The translations under genes and the position numbers were made by a program. A stretch of 64,000 nucleotides of DNA from Blumeriella jaapii (taxonomy: Eukaryota > Ascomycota > Leotiomycetes > Helotiales > Drepanopezizaceae): assembly GCA_009599575.1 (NCBI GenBank), contig VWND01000030.1, positions 248,001-312,000 on the forward strand, read 5' to 3'. Positions 1-11,975 of the stretch are shown in pieces. The stretch's first letter is position 1, and each line of letters begins with the position of its first letter. The notes beneath the pieces were generated by a model, which was not told the DNA's origin, ran no database searches, and saw nothing but the letters and a program-made list of their open reading frames with translations.

Positions 1-1824
1 TTTACTCAGTCGACACCGTTTCCCACTGCGAGGCCTTAACCTGTTGGTTTCGGCGAGTGTCAGTGAGTCTAGAGACGACGAGCTTGTCCTCCTTCATGAT
101 TCTTGATCAGATCAAATTCTCACCGTCGTATCGAAGTCGCTGATGTCGCGACATCACAGAATTTTGGTGATCTAGCAAGATCCCAAGTCTGAGTGTTGTT
201 CTGGGCCCTGATGCAAGTTCTGGCTTTCGTATGTGAATCAAATCTGGTCGTAGGGTCAAGGTAGTCAGTCGTTTTCCTGGCACACTAATATGTATGTAAA
301 TCAACGGGTACCTAAGGTATGTTAACAATTAGGCTTCGAAAGACCCTAGTAGTGAGATTTTGTTTTTGCTGTTGTTATGCCATCAACAGCGAACCGTACG
401 CCTATTAACAGTATTTACCCGAGAGCCTCGCATTGCTGAGACTGAGACTTGGGCAGAATAACTGTTGACTTGGCTTTGGACGTGAACGGGTCTGGACTAC
501 TTCCAAGCCATGATATTTGTTAAGCCTTCGATCGAGCCATTTGGGTAGTGTGGGCATCACTCTTCTACCTCTCGCTCAAGAAAAGGACAAAGAGGCGTCT
601 TGGTTTACTTCGCTCTTTGTGAAAGCCGGGCTGCGACACGACTTGACCCCATGGTGATATCCTTCCTGTGCCTACGAGGCCTTGATTCGCACTTGGGGTC
701 CGGAGTTGAGGTCTCTCGGGGCATTGTATCAACAAGACGTGGCGTGGATGTAAGAGATGTGGTCTTCGGCTTCTGGTTTACAGGATGATACTCGCCATCC
801 TCCCTCCGTATTGCCTTTGCAGGTACAGAATCTATCACTCGAGAAACTGATTAGAGTCTAGTCAGTAACGCCATTTGAGAACTTCAGCACCAAGTTGCAC
901 CTATGTTGAGCCTGATTGTTTGAGATCTAGGCTTGCTGTGAAGATGAAGAGAATCAGCATTGCATTCTCTTGCTACTTGGGATCCGCAGAGGGATGTGAT
1001 AGAATGCTGTATTGGGTTGACATGAGTTAGCATCGCTATGGAGTTGCGACTATGTACGGATGTGTGCACCGAGGCCTTGCTGGTCTGGGGCCATCATCGT
1101 CAGGTGATTGACACGTGACTATATCTGAGAGCACTTTATAATATCGCATCATATTAAGAATCGTAGCAAGAAAGAAAAATAACATTTGACGTAATATCCA
1201 AACAGCGTCCGTAAGAAACAAATGGCTCTGCAGCAGAAAAGAGCAACGGAGCTGTAGCTACTGTATACTGTAATGCCGTGCGATGGATGGGGAAATCCAA
1301 AAACTTGTGTGGCCTTGGGGTGGTAAATACCCCCATAATGCTTATACAAAAAGACTTTCTTAATCAAAGTAAGGCTTAGAATATCGTGGTTCTTGAACCG
1401 TTTTTATCAGCAAGTAAACAAGTAAAATCGACGCTATTCGCTTAACAACGCTGGGAGTGTGTACATCTCTTTTAGAGCTGTTGATATCGTTGCCATACGC
1501 TTAAAGGCAATGAAGATAGATGACCCAAGAAAGATGGTCACTTGTTTCCAAAAGAAGACATTCTCTGCCTTCCACAATCATAAGACATTGGATCGATATC
1601 GGCATAGTGACAGACTGTTGGGTATCGAACAATCCACTCGAAGGTGAGATACGGAGCTCAACACATGCATGCGGTAACAGCTTGCGAGTGATGATTGGTA
1701 AGCAAAGGCTAGACGACCAGACGACCATTTCTTCCAGCCTCTTTGTATACTCACCTAACCTTTGATGTTTTTCTTCGTCTGACAACTCATCTCTCTCTCT
1801 GCGATTGTCTCTGATCTGGCTCTC
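1..1824. other. gene-free left edge
   Basis: No open frame here has protein-like composition, a matching splice partner or a domain I recognise. The last few hundred bases are the presumed promoter and 5' UTR of the peptidase gene that starts at 1825, including a pyrimidine-rich run at about 1770-1805. A CACGTG E-box lies at about 1113. A gene reaching in from the left cannot be excluded. Confidence 0.5.
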
Positions 1825-3962
1825 ATGGAGAAACAATATTCGGACTCGACACTCCCATTTCCGAGCCAGTCTGCTGCCGCCCGCCCAAGCAGCAGATGGG
1901 GGATACGCAAGCTTACCTGGGCCACAATCACTCTGGCAGCGACATATATCGCTGCCACCCATCTCAAACGGTGGGCAAAGGAGTCTTCTGTACCTCCGGT
2001 GAGCTTTGGGAATCAGTGTGTCCAACCTGATGCCCTGGTCCCGAAAGACAGCCCCGAGCTCGCGAAGGCCTTCGACTACATTTCGAGCGCTGCATTCAGG
2101 AATGCCTCTATCGAGCGTCTTTCCGGCGCTGTCAAGATCAGGACAGAGAGTTTTGATGACCTAGGGCCAATTGGCGACGATGAGCGATGGGAGGTTTTCT
2201 ATGGGTTTCACGAGTACCTTGTCCAGACCTTCCCCCTCGTACACGAGAAGCTTCAGGTGGAGAAAATCAACACCCACGGCCTCCTATACACCTGGCAGGG
2301 GAGCAATGCCGACTTGAAGGCCACGACTCTGATGGCTCACCAAGATACCGTGCCGGTGCCCGCGGACACGGTGAGTGTGATCGGCTGTACGTCCTGGCTG
2401 GCAGATCAAGGCTGATTCGTCTCTGGATCGCCGCATGGAAATATCCGCCATGGAGTGGTCATTACGACGGTAAGTACATTTGGGGGCGTGGCTCATCTGA
2501 TTGCAAGAATCAACTCATTGCGACTTTGGAAACGGTGGAGTTGCTTCTCCAGGCTAAGTTTGAGCCCCGACGTACTCTCTTGCTGGCTTACGGCTTTGAC
2601 GAAGAGATCTCGGGCTATCACGGAGCTGCGCACATCTCTGCGGCCCTCCACGACCGTTACGGTGACGATGGTCTCGCGGTCATTGTCGACGAAGGGGCTA
2701 CTTTTGAAAAGACGTGGGGAACGGTCTTTGCAAAGCCAGGTATGTATGTGCTTCAAGATCGACAATTGCTACAAAGCTGCTGCCAATTCTAGGTGTTCTG
2801 AACCTGACCGAGGAGACGCTATCCACTACAGTTACGGGAATCTCCACGCTTTTGTGAGAAATACCAAAGAAGTACTGACCTCGATCAACCCAGGTGCTGC
2901 TGAGAAAGGCGCAACGGATGTCACCATTGCCGTCCGCTCACCGGGTGGACACTCGTCCATCCCACACGACCACACCAGTATTGGAATTCTCAGCGAGCTG
3001 GTGTATTTGATAGAGTCCACTCAGTACCCAACCCGTCTCTACGATGAAAACCCGTATTTCGCTCAGCTCATTTGCGGCGCCAAATACTCCCCCAAGTTCG
3101 ACCCCCAGGTTCGAAAGCTTCTGGACCAACGTCTCCAGGCTCGCAACACTTGCTCAGCGAAAAAAGACGCCCTTGCTATAGAGGCGGCAAAGTCAGGGCC
3201 AGAGATCAAATACCTATTGCAAACTTCGCAAGCGGTCGACCTCATCTCAGGGGGCGCCAAAGTCAACGCGTTGCCGGAGCGAGCTCAGGCGGTGGTCAAT
3301 CATCGCATCAACGGTTCGTCTGCCCTCTCTCAGGCCCACTCAAGCTCCACCCTTTCCTTGATCTGAACTCATGAGCAGCAAGCTGACCAAATCATTCAGT
3401 CGGGGAAACCGTCGAAGTCGTCTTTGACCACTTGACTAAAGTGGCCGCCCACGTTGCCGAAAAACACGGCTTGAAACTCCACGCCTTTGGTGAGTGTTCG
3501 AGAGTCGCCGTGTCGCTAGGCATAGTCTCATTCTCCCTCTAATCCTGCTTTCGGAAAATGCGCAAATGGTAATCTGCTGACTCTTCCCTCCTTTCAGACG
3601 GCGTTGAAGAGCCTTCCTCCATCATCTTGACCCATAGCGATTACCTCAACCCCGCCCCGGTTTCTCCATCTGATGGCTCCTCAGTAACGCCCTTCTCCGT
3701 GCTCGCGGGGACAGTTCGTGCCATCTACGGAGACGCAATCATCACCACGCCCGGGATCATGACCGGAAACACCGACACCCGCTTCTTCTGGGACCTCACC
3801 AAGCACATCTTCCGCTTCGGGCCTGGCTATGATCCGGAGGATACGCAAGAGGGACTGGGGTCAATCCACACGGTCAACGAGAGGGTGTCGGTTGTGAACC
3901 ATATCAACGCTGTAAAGTGGTTCACACTATTCATTCGAAATCTTGACGAGGCTGATCTCTAA
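1825..3962 (+). CDS. M20 family metallopeptidase, carboxypeptidase S-like (possibly decaying)
   Basis: This is a Gly-Xaa/carboxypeptidase S-type zinc peptidase. In yeast such enzymes release C-terminal residues from peptides in the vacuole. Modelled exons are 1825-2370, about 2436-2739, 2894-3313, 3400-3489 and 3598-3962, about 574 residues, normal for the family. The N-terminus is cytosolic, followed by one membrane segment at about residues 30-45 (WATITLAATYIAA), which fits a type II vacuolar precursor. Metal and catalytic motifs are all kept: MAHQDTVPV, WGRGSSDCKNQ, YGFDEEISG, VDEGA, the dimerisation segment RSPGGHSS, and GNTDTRFF near the C-terminus. Introns 3 and 4 are clean GT-AG with matching phase. 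The first junction cannot be solved with GT-AG: an expected Leu-Asp-Arg-Trp stretch is split between two frames around 2423-2438. The second intron (2740-2893) contains an internal acceptor and a short extra frame ending in a stop. It is either a young pseudogene or carries sequence errors. Confidence 0.82.
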
Positions 3963-4293
3963 GCCGGCTTTTGGTCTTCACGCATGTAGAGGCCAACCAT
4001 AGTGCCTCTTGAACTGTTACTGTAAAGCTATTGCACCGGGCATTCTGATCATTTCTCTGTCAATATAAACATGTCTGCTTGGAAGACACTCCTCCGTGGT
4101 TATGGCAGCCTGGATTTAACAACCAACCATCTTGCGTCCGTCATCACTGTTTTCGTTCCGGTACAAAAAAGACACGGTGCCACGGTGACAGCTTCGCTTG
4201 CCGGCGCCGTGGAACGCTCGCTCCCTTCAGCACCGTTTCCATCCATCGCAGGCCCCACGTCGTCCGTCTACTTTCTCACGGCTCTTCTCCGCC

Positions 4294-4611
4294 ATGGAAA
4301 GTTTGACGAGAGACACAGCACAGAGCGTGCTTGATCTGGGACTCCTGAGTTCGACGAAGTACAAGGTCGCGATCGATCACTTCGCTAGCGCGGTGAGTGA
4401 GTGAGTGAGTGAGTGGAAACGTGCCATGTACCAGTTTTGCTAGACATTTCATTTATTCATCCAGACAGCCAGCCAGCTCGAGCTGGGACCCTCCCCGGTT
4501 CAGCCACCGGACGCGCCGCGGAAGGGAGCTCACAAGACTGCGGCGTACTGGATGTCCATACGCCACGCCGTTCCAAAGCATGCCGGCTACCAAGACACCT
4601 ACCTCTCTTGA
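4294..4611 (+). CDS. small two-exon hypothetical protein, 81 aa
   Basis: I do not recognise this protein. Exon 1 is 4294-4392 (33 codons) and exon 2 is 4465-4611, joined in phase 0 by a 72-bp GT-AG intron. The start has a strong context (GCCATGG). The spliced product begins MESLTRDTAQSVLDLGLL, continues through a PVQPPDAPRKGAHKTAAYW segment and ends in AGYQDTYLS. Composition is soluble and mixed helical, with no signal peptide or membrane span. The two halves fit in one frame and read like a globular protein, which supports a real gene although neither exon is long. The 5' splice site lies in a GTGA tandem repeat (4393-4417), so several overlapping donors are available. A 310-bp poly-T tract starts about 90 bp after the stop. 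The upstream frame from 4198 is open and could extend the N-terminus, but the Kozak context favours 4294. Confidence 0.55.
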
Positions 4612-4701
4612 TGACAGGACGACCGTGGAGATAAGTGTATATAGATATCTCGGCGTATTGTCATGGTCGCATATCTCGAGTCCGGAGATCTTTTCAACCC
4701 T

Positions 4702-5012
<311 letters not shown>

Positions 5013-5820
5013 CCCCTGCGACGGAAAACAGTCGCTCCAAATTGAGCGTTGACGACATGCCCAAACTGGATAGTCTTACTGCAGGACCCTTGCGGTAACT
5101 CAAGGGGCGTACTATTGTAAAAGTAGGTAGGAAAACCAGACTGATACGGCCACATGTCGGTGGGTAAGATAGTCTAGGGAATCCCTAGAAGAGACTGAAG
5201 AAAGGAAAAGAGAAATGAGTAAAGGTATGAATTGGACTGCGTGCCTATGGTACTATCTAAGGGGGTGCCTTGCTCTTATACCTATTGAAGGTAGTCAGTG
5301 GCAGGGGGTCTCGGAGGGGTCCATGCCTCGACCATAGCTAAAACTACCAAATCCCATCAATACAAAGTATCACCGTTTTACACTATACGCACTCGGAGTG
5401 TCTCGCGGGCCTTTGGTTGGCCGTATCTCTCTCTCTTAGCGTTACGCCGCTGTTGATTGATTGATTGATCAGGCCTTCGGATCGGTGCCGTGTGCATTTA
5501 TATATATATATATATTTCCTCGCGAGTTTTTAAGCTCATTTTTCATGCGGCGGGAGCTGTATAGAGCTGCGACTTCTTGAATCTTTTTTTTTCATGCTCG
5601 TGTTTCTTGTACAGTATATTTTCTTAGCTCGGCACGTTTCAGTTCCCTCTGAGAGGTCTTACTGTACCGTAGGTACTTATGTATGTGTTGCTAGAATTGG
5701 TGTCTCGTGCCGATCGCGAAAATGATATTGGGCCTCTTTGCGCATGACATACAACCTTCGTACTGTACTTGTTGTAGCTGAATATATTGTAACCTTCCCA
5801 GACAGCTGAAATAAAAGGAA

Positions 5821-6183
5821 CACAGCTAAGCTGGATTTCATACAGCCACGCTGGATTCAACACAACCAAGCTGGATTTTGATTAAATCCACGTCGCAAAA
5901 TCTCTTTACTTTTCAAATGCGTCGTGGCCGCTTTTCACATTCGGTTTGTGTTATACTGTTTTTTGACACGCTACTACGAAGGAACATCACGAAAGCGTGG
6001 TTGTAGAAGCTAGGACGTGATTTCCGAATCATCAAAATCCAAGCCGCCAAATGCAAAGCATTCAATGTGGAACTTGATTTTGTTTTGGCTTGCTACAGTA
6101 AATACAGTAGATGGAAATCTACATTGCTTGGCTGCTGTATCAAACATAGCTTGGCTGTATCAAATCTAGCTTGGCTGGCTACA
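5821..6183. repeat. inverted pair of three-copy 20-bp repeats (possible hairpin or MITE remnant)
   Basis: The left arm, 5821-5880, is three consecutive units of exactly 20 bp sharing the core AAGCTGGATT. The right arm, about 6125-6183, is three units of about 20 bp with the core TAGCTTGGCTGTATCAAAT. The reverse complement of the right-arm unit matches the left-arm unit at about 16 of 20 positions once rotated. The arms are separated by about 244 bp with no coding frame. I see no clear target-site duplication. Confidence 0.6.
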
Positions 6184-6237
6184 CAATACATATATTGCGT
6201 CTATCTTGGCTGCCCGGGAGGGGTGCAATAACCTTCA

Positions 6238-6277
6238 GAGCAGGGCAGAGCAGGGCAGAGCAGGGCAGAGCAGGGCA
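6238..6277. repeat. 10-bp tandem repeat, four copies
   Basis: Four perfect copies of AGAGCAGGGC run from 6238 to 6277. This is a short GC-rich minisatellite in the 3' flank of SET1 with no coding role apparent. Confidence 0.85.
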
Positions 6278-6680
6278 AGCCAACGCGCAATACGAAAATG
6301 GTGAATGATTCACGGAAAACTTCGACAATTCCTAGCATAGAAAAACATGGTTCGGGATCAACTATTAGACAGGTTGATAGATTAGCGACGGCATGGAATT
6401 CGGGTCGTTGAGCCCATTTCCATTCCAACTCCCAACCCAATCTCATCCCTCATTCTGGGAAACCAAATCCCCAAATCCCACTTTAAACCCCAACCCCAGC
6501 TCCAACCCCAGCCCAGCCCAGCCCAGGACCCAGCCCCATCTATGAGTGTAAAGTGACGACGACCACGATGAAAGCCACCCAACCCCGGAAAGAAATTAAT
6601 TACGTCGTGCAAAAAGGTACCGTACATGAAAAGAATCGAAGTCAATACAGGGCGGCAGAGTCAGTCGTTCAAGGCGAGGC

Positions 6681-9600
6681 TCAGTTGAGGAAGCCCTTGC
6701 ACGCCGCGGTGCCGCAGAGACACGGGATGCGATCCGTGCTGCCAATCTCACGCTCGAACTTGTAGTCGTAGGTGAGCTCCTCGTCTGTTGCGCACAACGT
6801 TAGCCGGCATCCAACACCATTTGCGATAGGGATAGGAAATGAAAGACTCACTCTGCGCAATGTCCCGCAGCGCGTAGATGACGATCCGCTTGCTCTTCTC
6901 CACCGTGATGATCTTGGCCGTGCAATTCGGCATGCAGCTGTGGTTGATGAACCGCGCGATGCCGCCCTTCTTCGTGGCGTCAATGACGGTGTTCTCGTCG
7001 ATCCGGAACAGGTAACTGCTGCCTATGCCGCTCTTGAGATACCGTTGCTCGCGAAGATCGGCCACCTGCTGCCGCACCTTCTCCCCGACGTACTCGATGA
7101 TCATGTCGTTCTGGTTGATGTTCTCCATGGCGTACAGCCCCCAGTTGTGGATGGCGGAACGGTCAAAGTTGACCAGCTTCTTGCGCTTCTGCAGCTGGTT
7201 GAAGCGGAGGACGTCCACGTCGCCGCCGAGGTTCTTCTTTTGCTCGTTGACATCGGTCGCAAAGCGACGTTGGGTCACCCGGTTGGCCCGAGAATGGCCT
7301 CGGGCGGCGGACTTCTCTGCTACCAACTTCGCGGCCAGAGCGGCCTCTGCAGCGGGATCTCGGCCAGCTCGGGAAGCCTGCGCTTGGCGGGCCTCGCGCG
7401 CCCTCTGCACCTTGATGCGATGGGGCAGGTAGAGGGACTTCTCCGAGTTCAGAATCTTCTTCGTGCCTTCGGTACGAGCACAGCCAGTCGGGTTCGGCAC
7501 GTAGTAGCCTTCGATGGTCGTGTCCGTGGTAACGAGACCTCTGTAGCCGTTGCGATTGAGGGCCTTGATGTCCTCTTGCTTCCAAGCCCACGGCTTTGCC
7601 CACCCCTTGCGGACGTTGGCCGTGTCTTTGAGGAGGGCAATCGCCGCTGGCGTGTCCTCGTTGTCCTTGATCAGATTCTGGAGACCACTGAGATCGATCA
7701 CGTTGTTGAAATCATCGTCCACCGTCGGACGGGGAATCTCGGCAGACATGCCCCATTCGACCGTCGTCTCGACAGGCGCCGTCTCGGTGACGAACTCCTC
7801 GTCATCGTCCTCTTCGGGAACCTCGCTCGGCGTGGGTGCGTGATCATCCGTGTCGACACCCTCCAGCTCTCTCTTGAGGGCCTCGCGCTCCTCGAAGATC
7901 TGCTTCTTTGACTTCTTCTTCTTCTTGGTGGCAGCGGCCTTCTTCTTGCTCTCGACGATGGCAGCCTGCGCCTCGGACTCTTGGAGAATGCTGTCGATGT
8001 TGCGCATGCCAAGCTCCCCATCAACCGGACTGCCTGAAAGAGGGAATTCTTGATCGAGCTTGTCCTTGGCGACACCAAACAGCTCCTCATCCGTCTTCTT
8101 CTGGCGTTTCAGGGCAGCCTCAACCTGGAAATCGTGCTTCCGTTTCTTGGACGGAACCACGTCGTTCACCACGAAGCTGGCCTCGCTCATGGAGTCCTCG
8201 TCGCGCGCATCCACCGACTCGACATCGCCCCTCGCAGCACGTCGTCGCAAGGCATCTTCCGACGACTCCTCATCTTCGGAGGTCATGCGGCTTCTCGGTC
8301 TCGAGTCCGGCTCCTCCGTATCCACAACACGCGAGCGGCTCTCGGCGTCGTCCTCGGAATCTTCATCGTCACTGTGGATGAAGCGATGCATGAGAGGTCT
8401 GTACGCCGTCCTCCGAGCGACGGGGCGTGCCCGGGACCCGAATGGATCCTTGAAGCCCACATTCAGCCTCGCTCCACCCGTCGCCTTTCTGATACGAGGC
8501 AGCGCCGAGACAGACATCCTCTTAGGAGCCATCGCCCGGCGTTCGACCTCATTTCTGGCGCTTGGGGTCCCAGTCGACGAGGCCTCTTCTCCCTCGTCAT
8601 CCTCGTGGATCAGCTGAAGTTTCATGTCCTTGGGGTCCGGGATGTTGAGTTTGCGCCGCTTGGCGAGATGCTTGATCGGGTCCAGGTACTCGTGCAAGAT
8701 GGGCGCTGCCGTCTTGGTCCGAAGATTCTTGAGCAGTTGCGTCTTCAGTTCTCGTCGGATGACTTCCACCGCTTCCCTCGAGGGGTCGAAGTTCATGGCC
8801 CGCTCCTTTCTCTCCTCTTCCACGTCCAGGTCCTCCTCCCTCTTCCGCGCGAGGGCAGCTCTCCTCTCCCAATCCTCATGATCCGTTTGCGTGGGGCTCC
8901 GACTGCGCTTCCGACTCGGCTCAACATAGCGCGCGGCGGATCGGTTGCCAGACGTGCCGAATGGGTAGGGATGCATGATCATCGTGTAATTGAACATCAA
9001 CGTCTTGTTCAGGGTCCGGAAGCACTTTTCGCAATCGTTCCTCCCCCAGGGATTGTTCGCAAAGACGATGTAGTAGCCGGTGGCGTCCATCTTGATATCC
9101 TCGGGCTGGAAGTGCCTCATGCGCTTCAGCATGTGCGGCGGGGTGGTTGGCATGACCGGCACCGACTCGGCGGCCACGAAGAGGTACGGTTGGTGCATGA
9201 GCGTGTCCGCAACGGGCTCCATGCTGGGCAGGACGCGCACCGGCTTGGGTTTGCCGAGAGGATTGATGGCATGCATTCCAGGCATCAACTGAGCCTGGGG
9301 ACGGTAGACGGGCCTGGACGACGCAGGTCCCTTGGGGGCGCTGGGGGGCGGTCCCGAGGATTTGGCGGCCTCGGGTTTGGGCACCGGCGCTCGGATCTGC
9401 GGAATGGCCTCGATCTTGTTGGCCTTCAGCACGTTCTCCATCATGCGCCGACTCTTGTTGCCCTCTGGATCAAACTCGACGCGGACGTTGTTGGCGCCGA
9501 TGCGCAGAGCGGATCCTTTGCGGACCGCGGTTTTCGCAGCTTCGATGGCAGGGATGAAGCGACCGCCCATCAGAACCCTCGAGTCACGGTAGCGGAACGT

Positions 9601-10674
9601 CGCGAAGCCCAAGCAGCTCCCATTGTCCGGGTGGAGTTTGTTGCTGCTCTCGGCAATCTCCCCAAAGCTCGAGAAGACGGCGGCCACGTTGGAGAAGCTG
9701 TGCAGAGGGTCGAAGCCCGTCACCACCACCTGCGTAGGGGGGCCGGGGCCGAGGGAGGTCTTGGGGTCGTACTGGTAGGGCTTGAGGAGGTATGGGGCCT
9801 GGCGCAGCCGCGATTGGGGGTTGTGGAAGTCGACATTGATGTAGTCCAGCTTGCCACCCCGCTTGGCCAACCGTGGATCTGCTGGGGGAGCGTCATCATC
9901 CTGAAAAGCCATCGATTAGCCAAACATTCACTCGAGTAAGATGACGCTCCCCGCAGCAGATTGTATGATATACGTACTAAGCCTATGTCCTTGTATGTGG
10001 CTTTCGCCGTCTTCCTCTCTTTCGACGAGATCTTTCGGTCGAGATTGGGATCGTAGGTGCACACGTTGCCCTTGACGACGTGGGGGGGGCCGCGAGCAGA
10101 AAGGCGCGGGTCGGTGGGAGCGTGTTCCTCTGCCTGTTGTCAGCAGCGATGTGGGAGTGCAAACCGCCATTCGTGGGCCTCTCGCGGAGGACGGCGGCGG
10201 TCGCCTTCGAGCCAGCCGTGGCCGACGGATCGTGCGAGGGGGGCTTGGGACACGAGTGAGGGGAGAAGAATCGATGTTCGTCAAGGGGGTCGTGCTGACG
10301 GTGCGGTGGGAGGGGTTCGACAGCGCATTCTGGTAAGCCGCGGAGCTGAAGACCGACGACACCGTGCTCGAGTGGGAGCTCGCCGAGCCGACGCCGTTGA
10401 GGATATCGCCTTCGTCCGAGGAGGCATGTGTTGCATCTGCGGCGGCGGCGGCGGCAGCAGCGCGGCCGTTCTCGTCGCCGGGGCGACCAGACATGGCCTC
10501 GTCGACGCGGAAGTTGGGCAGCACGACCTGGGTCTGGGAGTCAATCGGCGGGCGAGTGCTGAGAGGCTCCTGGCCCACGGATTTGCCCTTCTCGCGCTCC
10601 AGAGCTTTGTTCTTCGCGGATCGCGGCGCCGCGGGGAAGAACTGCGCGAAGCTCGCACTAGGCACACGAGACAT
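6681..10674 (-). CDS. set1: SET1 histone H3-K4 methyltransferase (COMPASS catalytic subunit)
   Basis: This enzyme transfers methyl groups from S-adenosylmethionine to histone H3 lysine 4 in the nucleus as part of COMPASS. Exons on the minus strand are 10674 to about 10254, about 10129-9978, 9900-6852 and 6784-6681, giving about 1241 residues, normal for fungal Set1. Domains in order are a disordered Ser/Ala-rich N-terminus, an RRM-like domain (from [12 protein letters not shown] to RVEFDPEG), a central Set1 RNA-binding/acidic linker rich in charged residues, an N-SET region ([20 protein letters not shown]), the SET domain ([36 protein letters not shown]) and a post-SET zinc site CLCGTAAC. The 67-bp intron at 6785-6851 falls inside the SET domain and restores AQNEELTYDY. 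The intron at 9901-9977 is clean. The first intron is uncertain: a 124-bp GT-AG model (10130-10253) keeps phase but has a weak donor. Confidence 0.95.
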
Positions 10675-11920
10675 CGTGACGGAGAGTGGTGATTTCTACC
10701 TCGCACTCCGCCGGCCAGCCAACATCTCCCGAGTGTGTATCAAGGAGCGATCGTGTGCATCGGGGGGGAGGAGACGAGAGGCGTCGAGGAGCAAGGGGCG
10801 AAGGTCTGTAGGAGGTGGGCGAGCAGCTGTCGAGGGACAGATTTCGTGCGCTGGGAGGGGGGGAGGGCGCGCGAGGACGCCGAGCAGATTCGAGGTCGAG
10901 GTCGCGATGAAATGTACGCAGATGTCAGATCGCTGCCGCGGCGAGGTGGTCGTAGATGTTGTAGATGGGTGGGTGGTCGAGATGGTCGAGGGGGTTGGTG
11001 AGAAGATGGAGGGAGGGATGTTGTGAGTGAGAGATGAGGTTGGAACGTGAAGACGGCCCAGGCTGAAAGGGGTTTAGCGAGGTGTCGGCCCGGGCTGGTC
11101 CAGACCTGGAGGTATGGACAGCACAGTAAGGCTTCACTTCTGCAACCGACGAGATGTGAGGCTGAACTGAATCTGATATGTGGACGTTTCTCCTTTTGAC
11201 CTTGCTCGTCTCGTCTTGTTCTTCGACCGTGGTTCTCTCTTGGATGGAACTCGGCGCCGTTGGCGAAACGTGCCGGCTTCTCTGGCTCACGAACGTACCG
11301 TATAACACAATACCAAAGGCCAGAAACCGATCGATAAGATCTCGGCGAGCAAGTTTCTCGTCAAGGGGGTAGAAGAGAAGAATATCCAAAACCGAAACAA
11401 GCACCTGCTCGGGAAGACTGGCTCGACATGATAAAAAACGTAGGTCAGTCGTAGGTATGTAGGAAGCCTAGCGTGCATTCCGTATGTAGCTTCAAAATGA
11501 TTTACTATTACAAAAGAGCCGAAACACCACCAGACTTAAACTCGGGATAGAGATCGAAGTAAGTCTATTTCGTTCTGCGTGATTTTGGTTTTTGACTAGC
11601 TTTTGGACTTTGCAAGTACAAACTTATCAATTCTTTTTTACTTCAAACCATTTTTTTCTCCGATATGCAAAAGAGCCTTTTAGACGCATATCGATGTAGA
11701 GTCTTTTGGACGCATACCGACGTAACATAAGTACACAAGTACATACCTACATAAACAGCGTAAAGCTAAATACGTCTCTTACAGATATCTTCCAAAGCCA
11801 CTCAATGCTTAACCAAAAGCACCTCAACGCCCCAAAATCAAAAACCCGGAAGAGCAACTCTCGGGCATGCACAAACACTTTTGGCACCCAGATTACCTAC
11901 ACAGTCAGTCAACATTTACC

Positions 11921-11975
<55 letters not shown>

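Larger units (their letters stand above)
5013..6680. other. gene-free spacer between the small gene and SET1
   Basis: No coding frame is credible. The stretch holds a GATT tetranucleotide run near 5455-5470, a short TA repeat near 5500, the inverted 20-bp-period repeats at 5821-6183, a 10-bp tandem repeat at 6238-6277 and a CCCAG/CCCCAA-rich run at about 6485-6535. The right end is the 3' flank of SET1. Confidence 0.5.

Noticed and set aside
8050..9939. A 629-codon plus-strand frame opposite SET1
   Set aside because: It is the antisense shadow of the GC-rich SET1 coding exon. The minus strand encodes recognisable RRM and SET domains; this frame has none.
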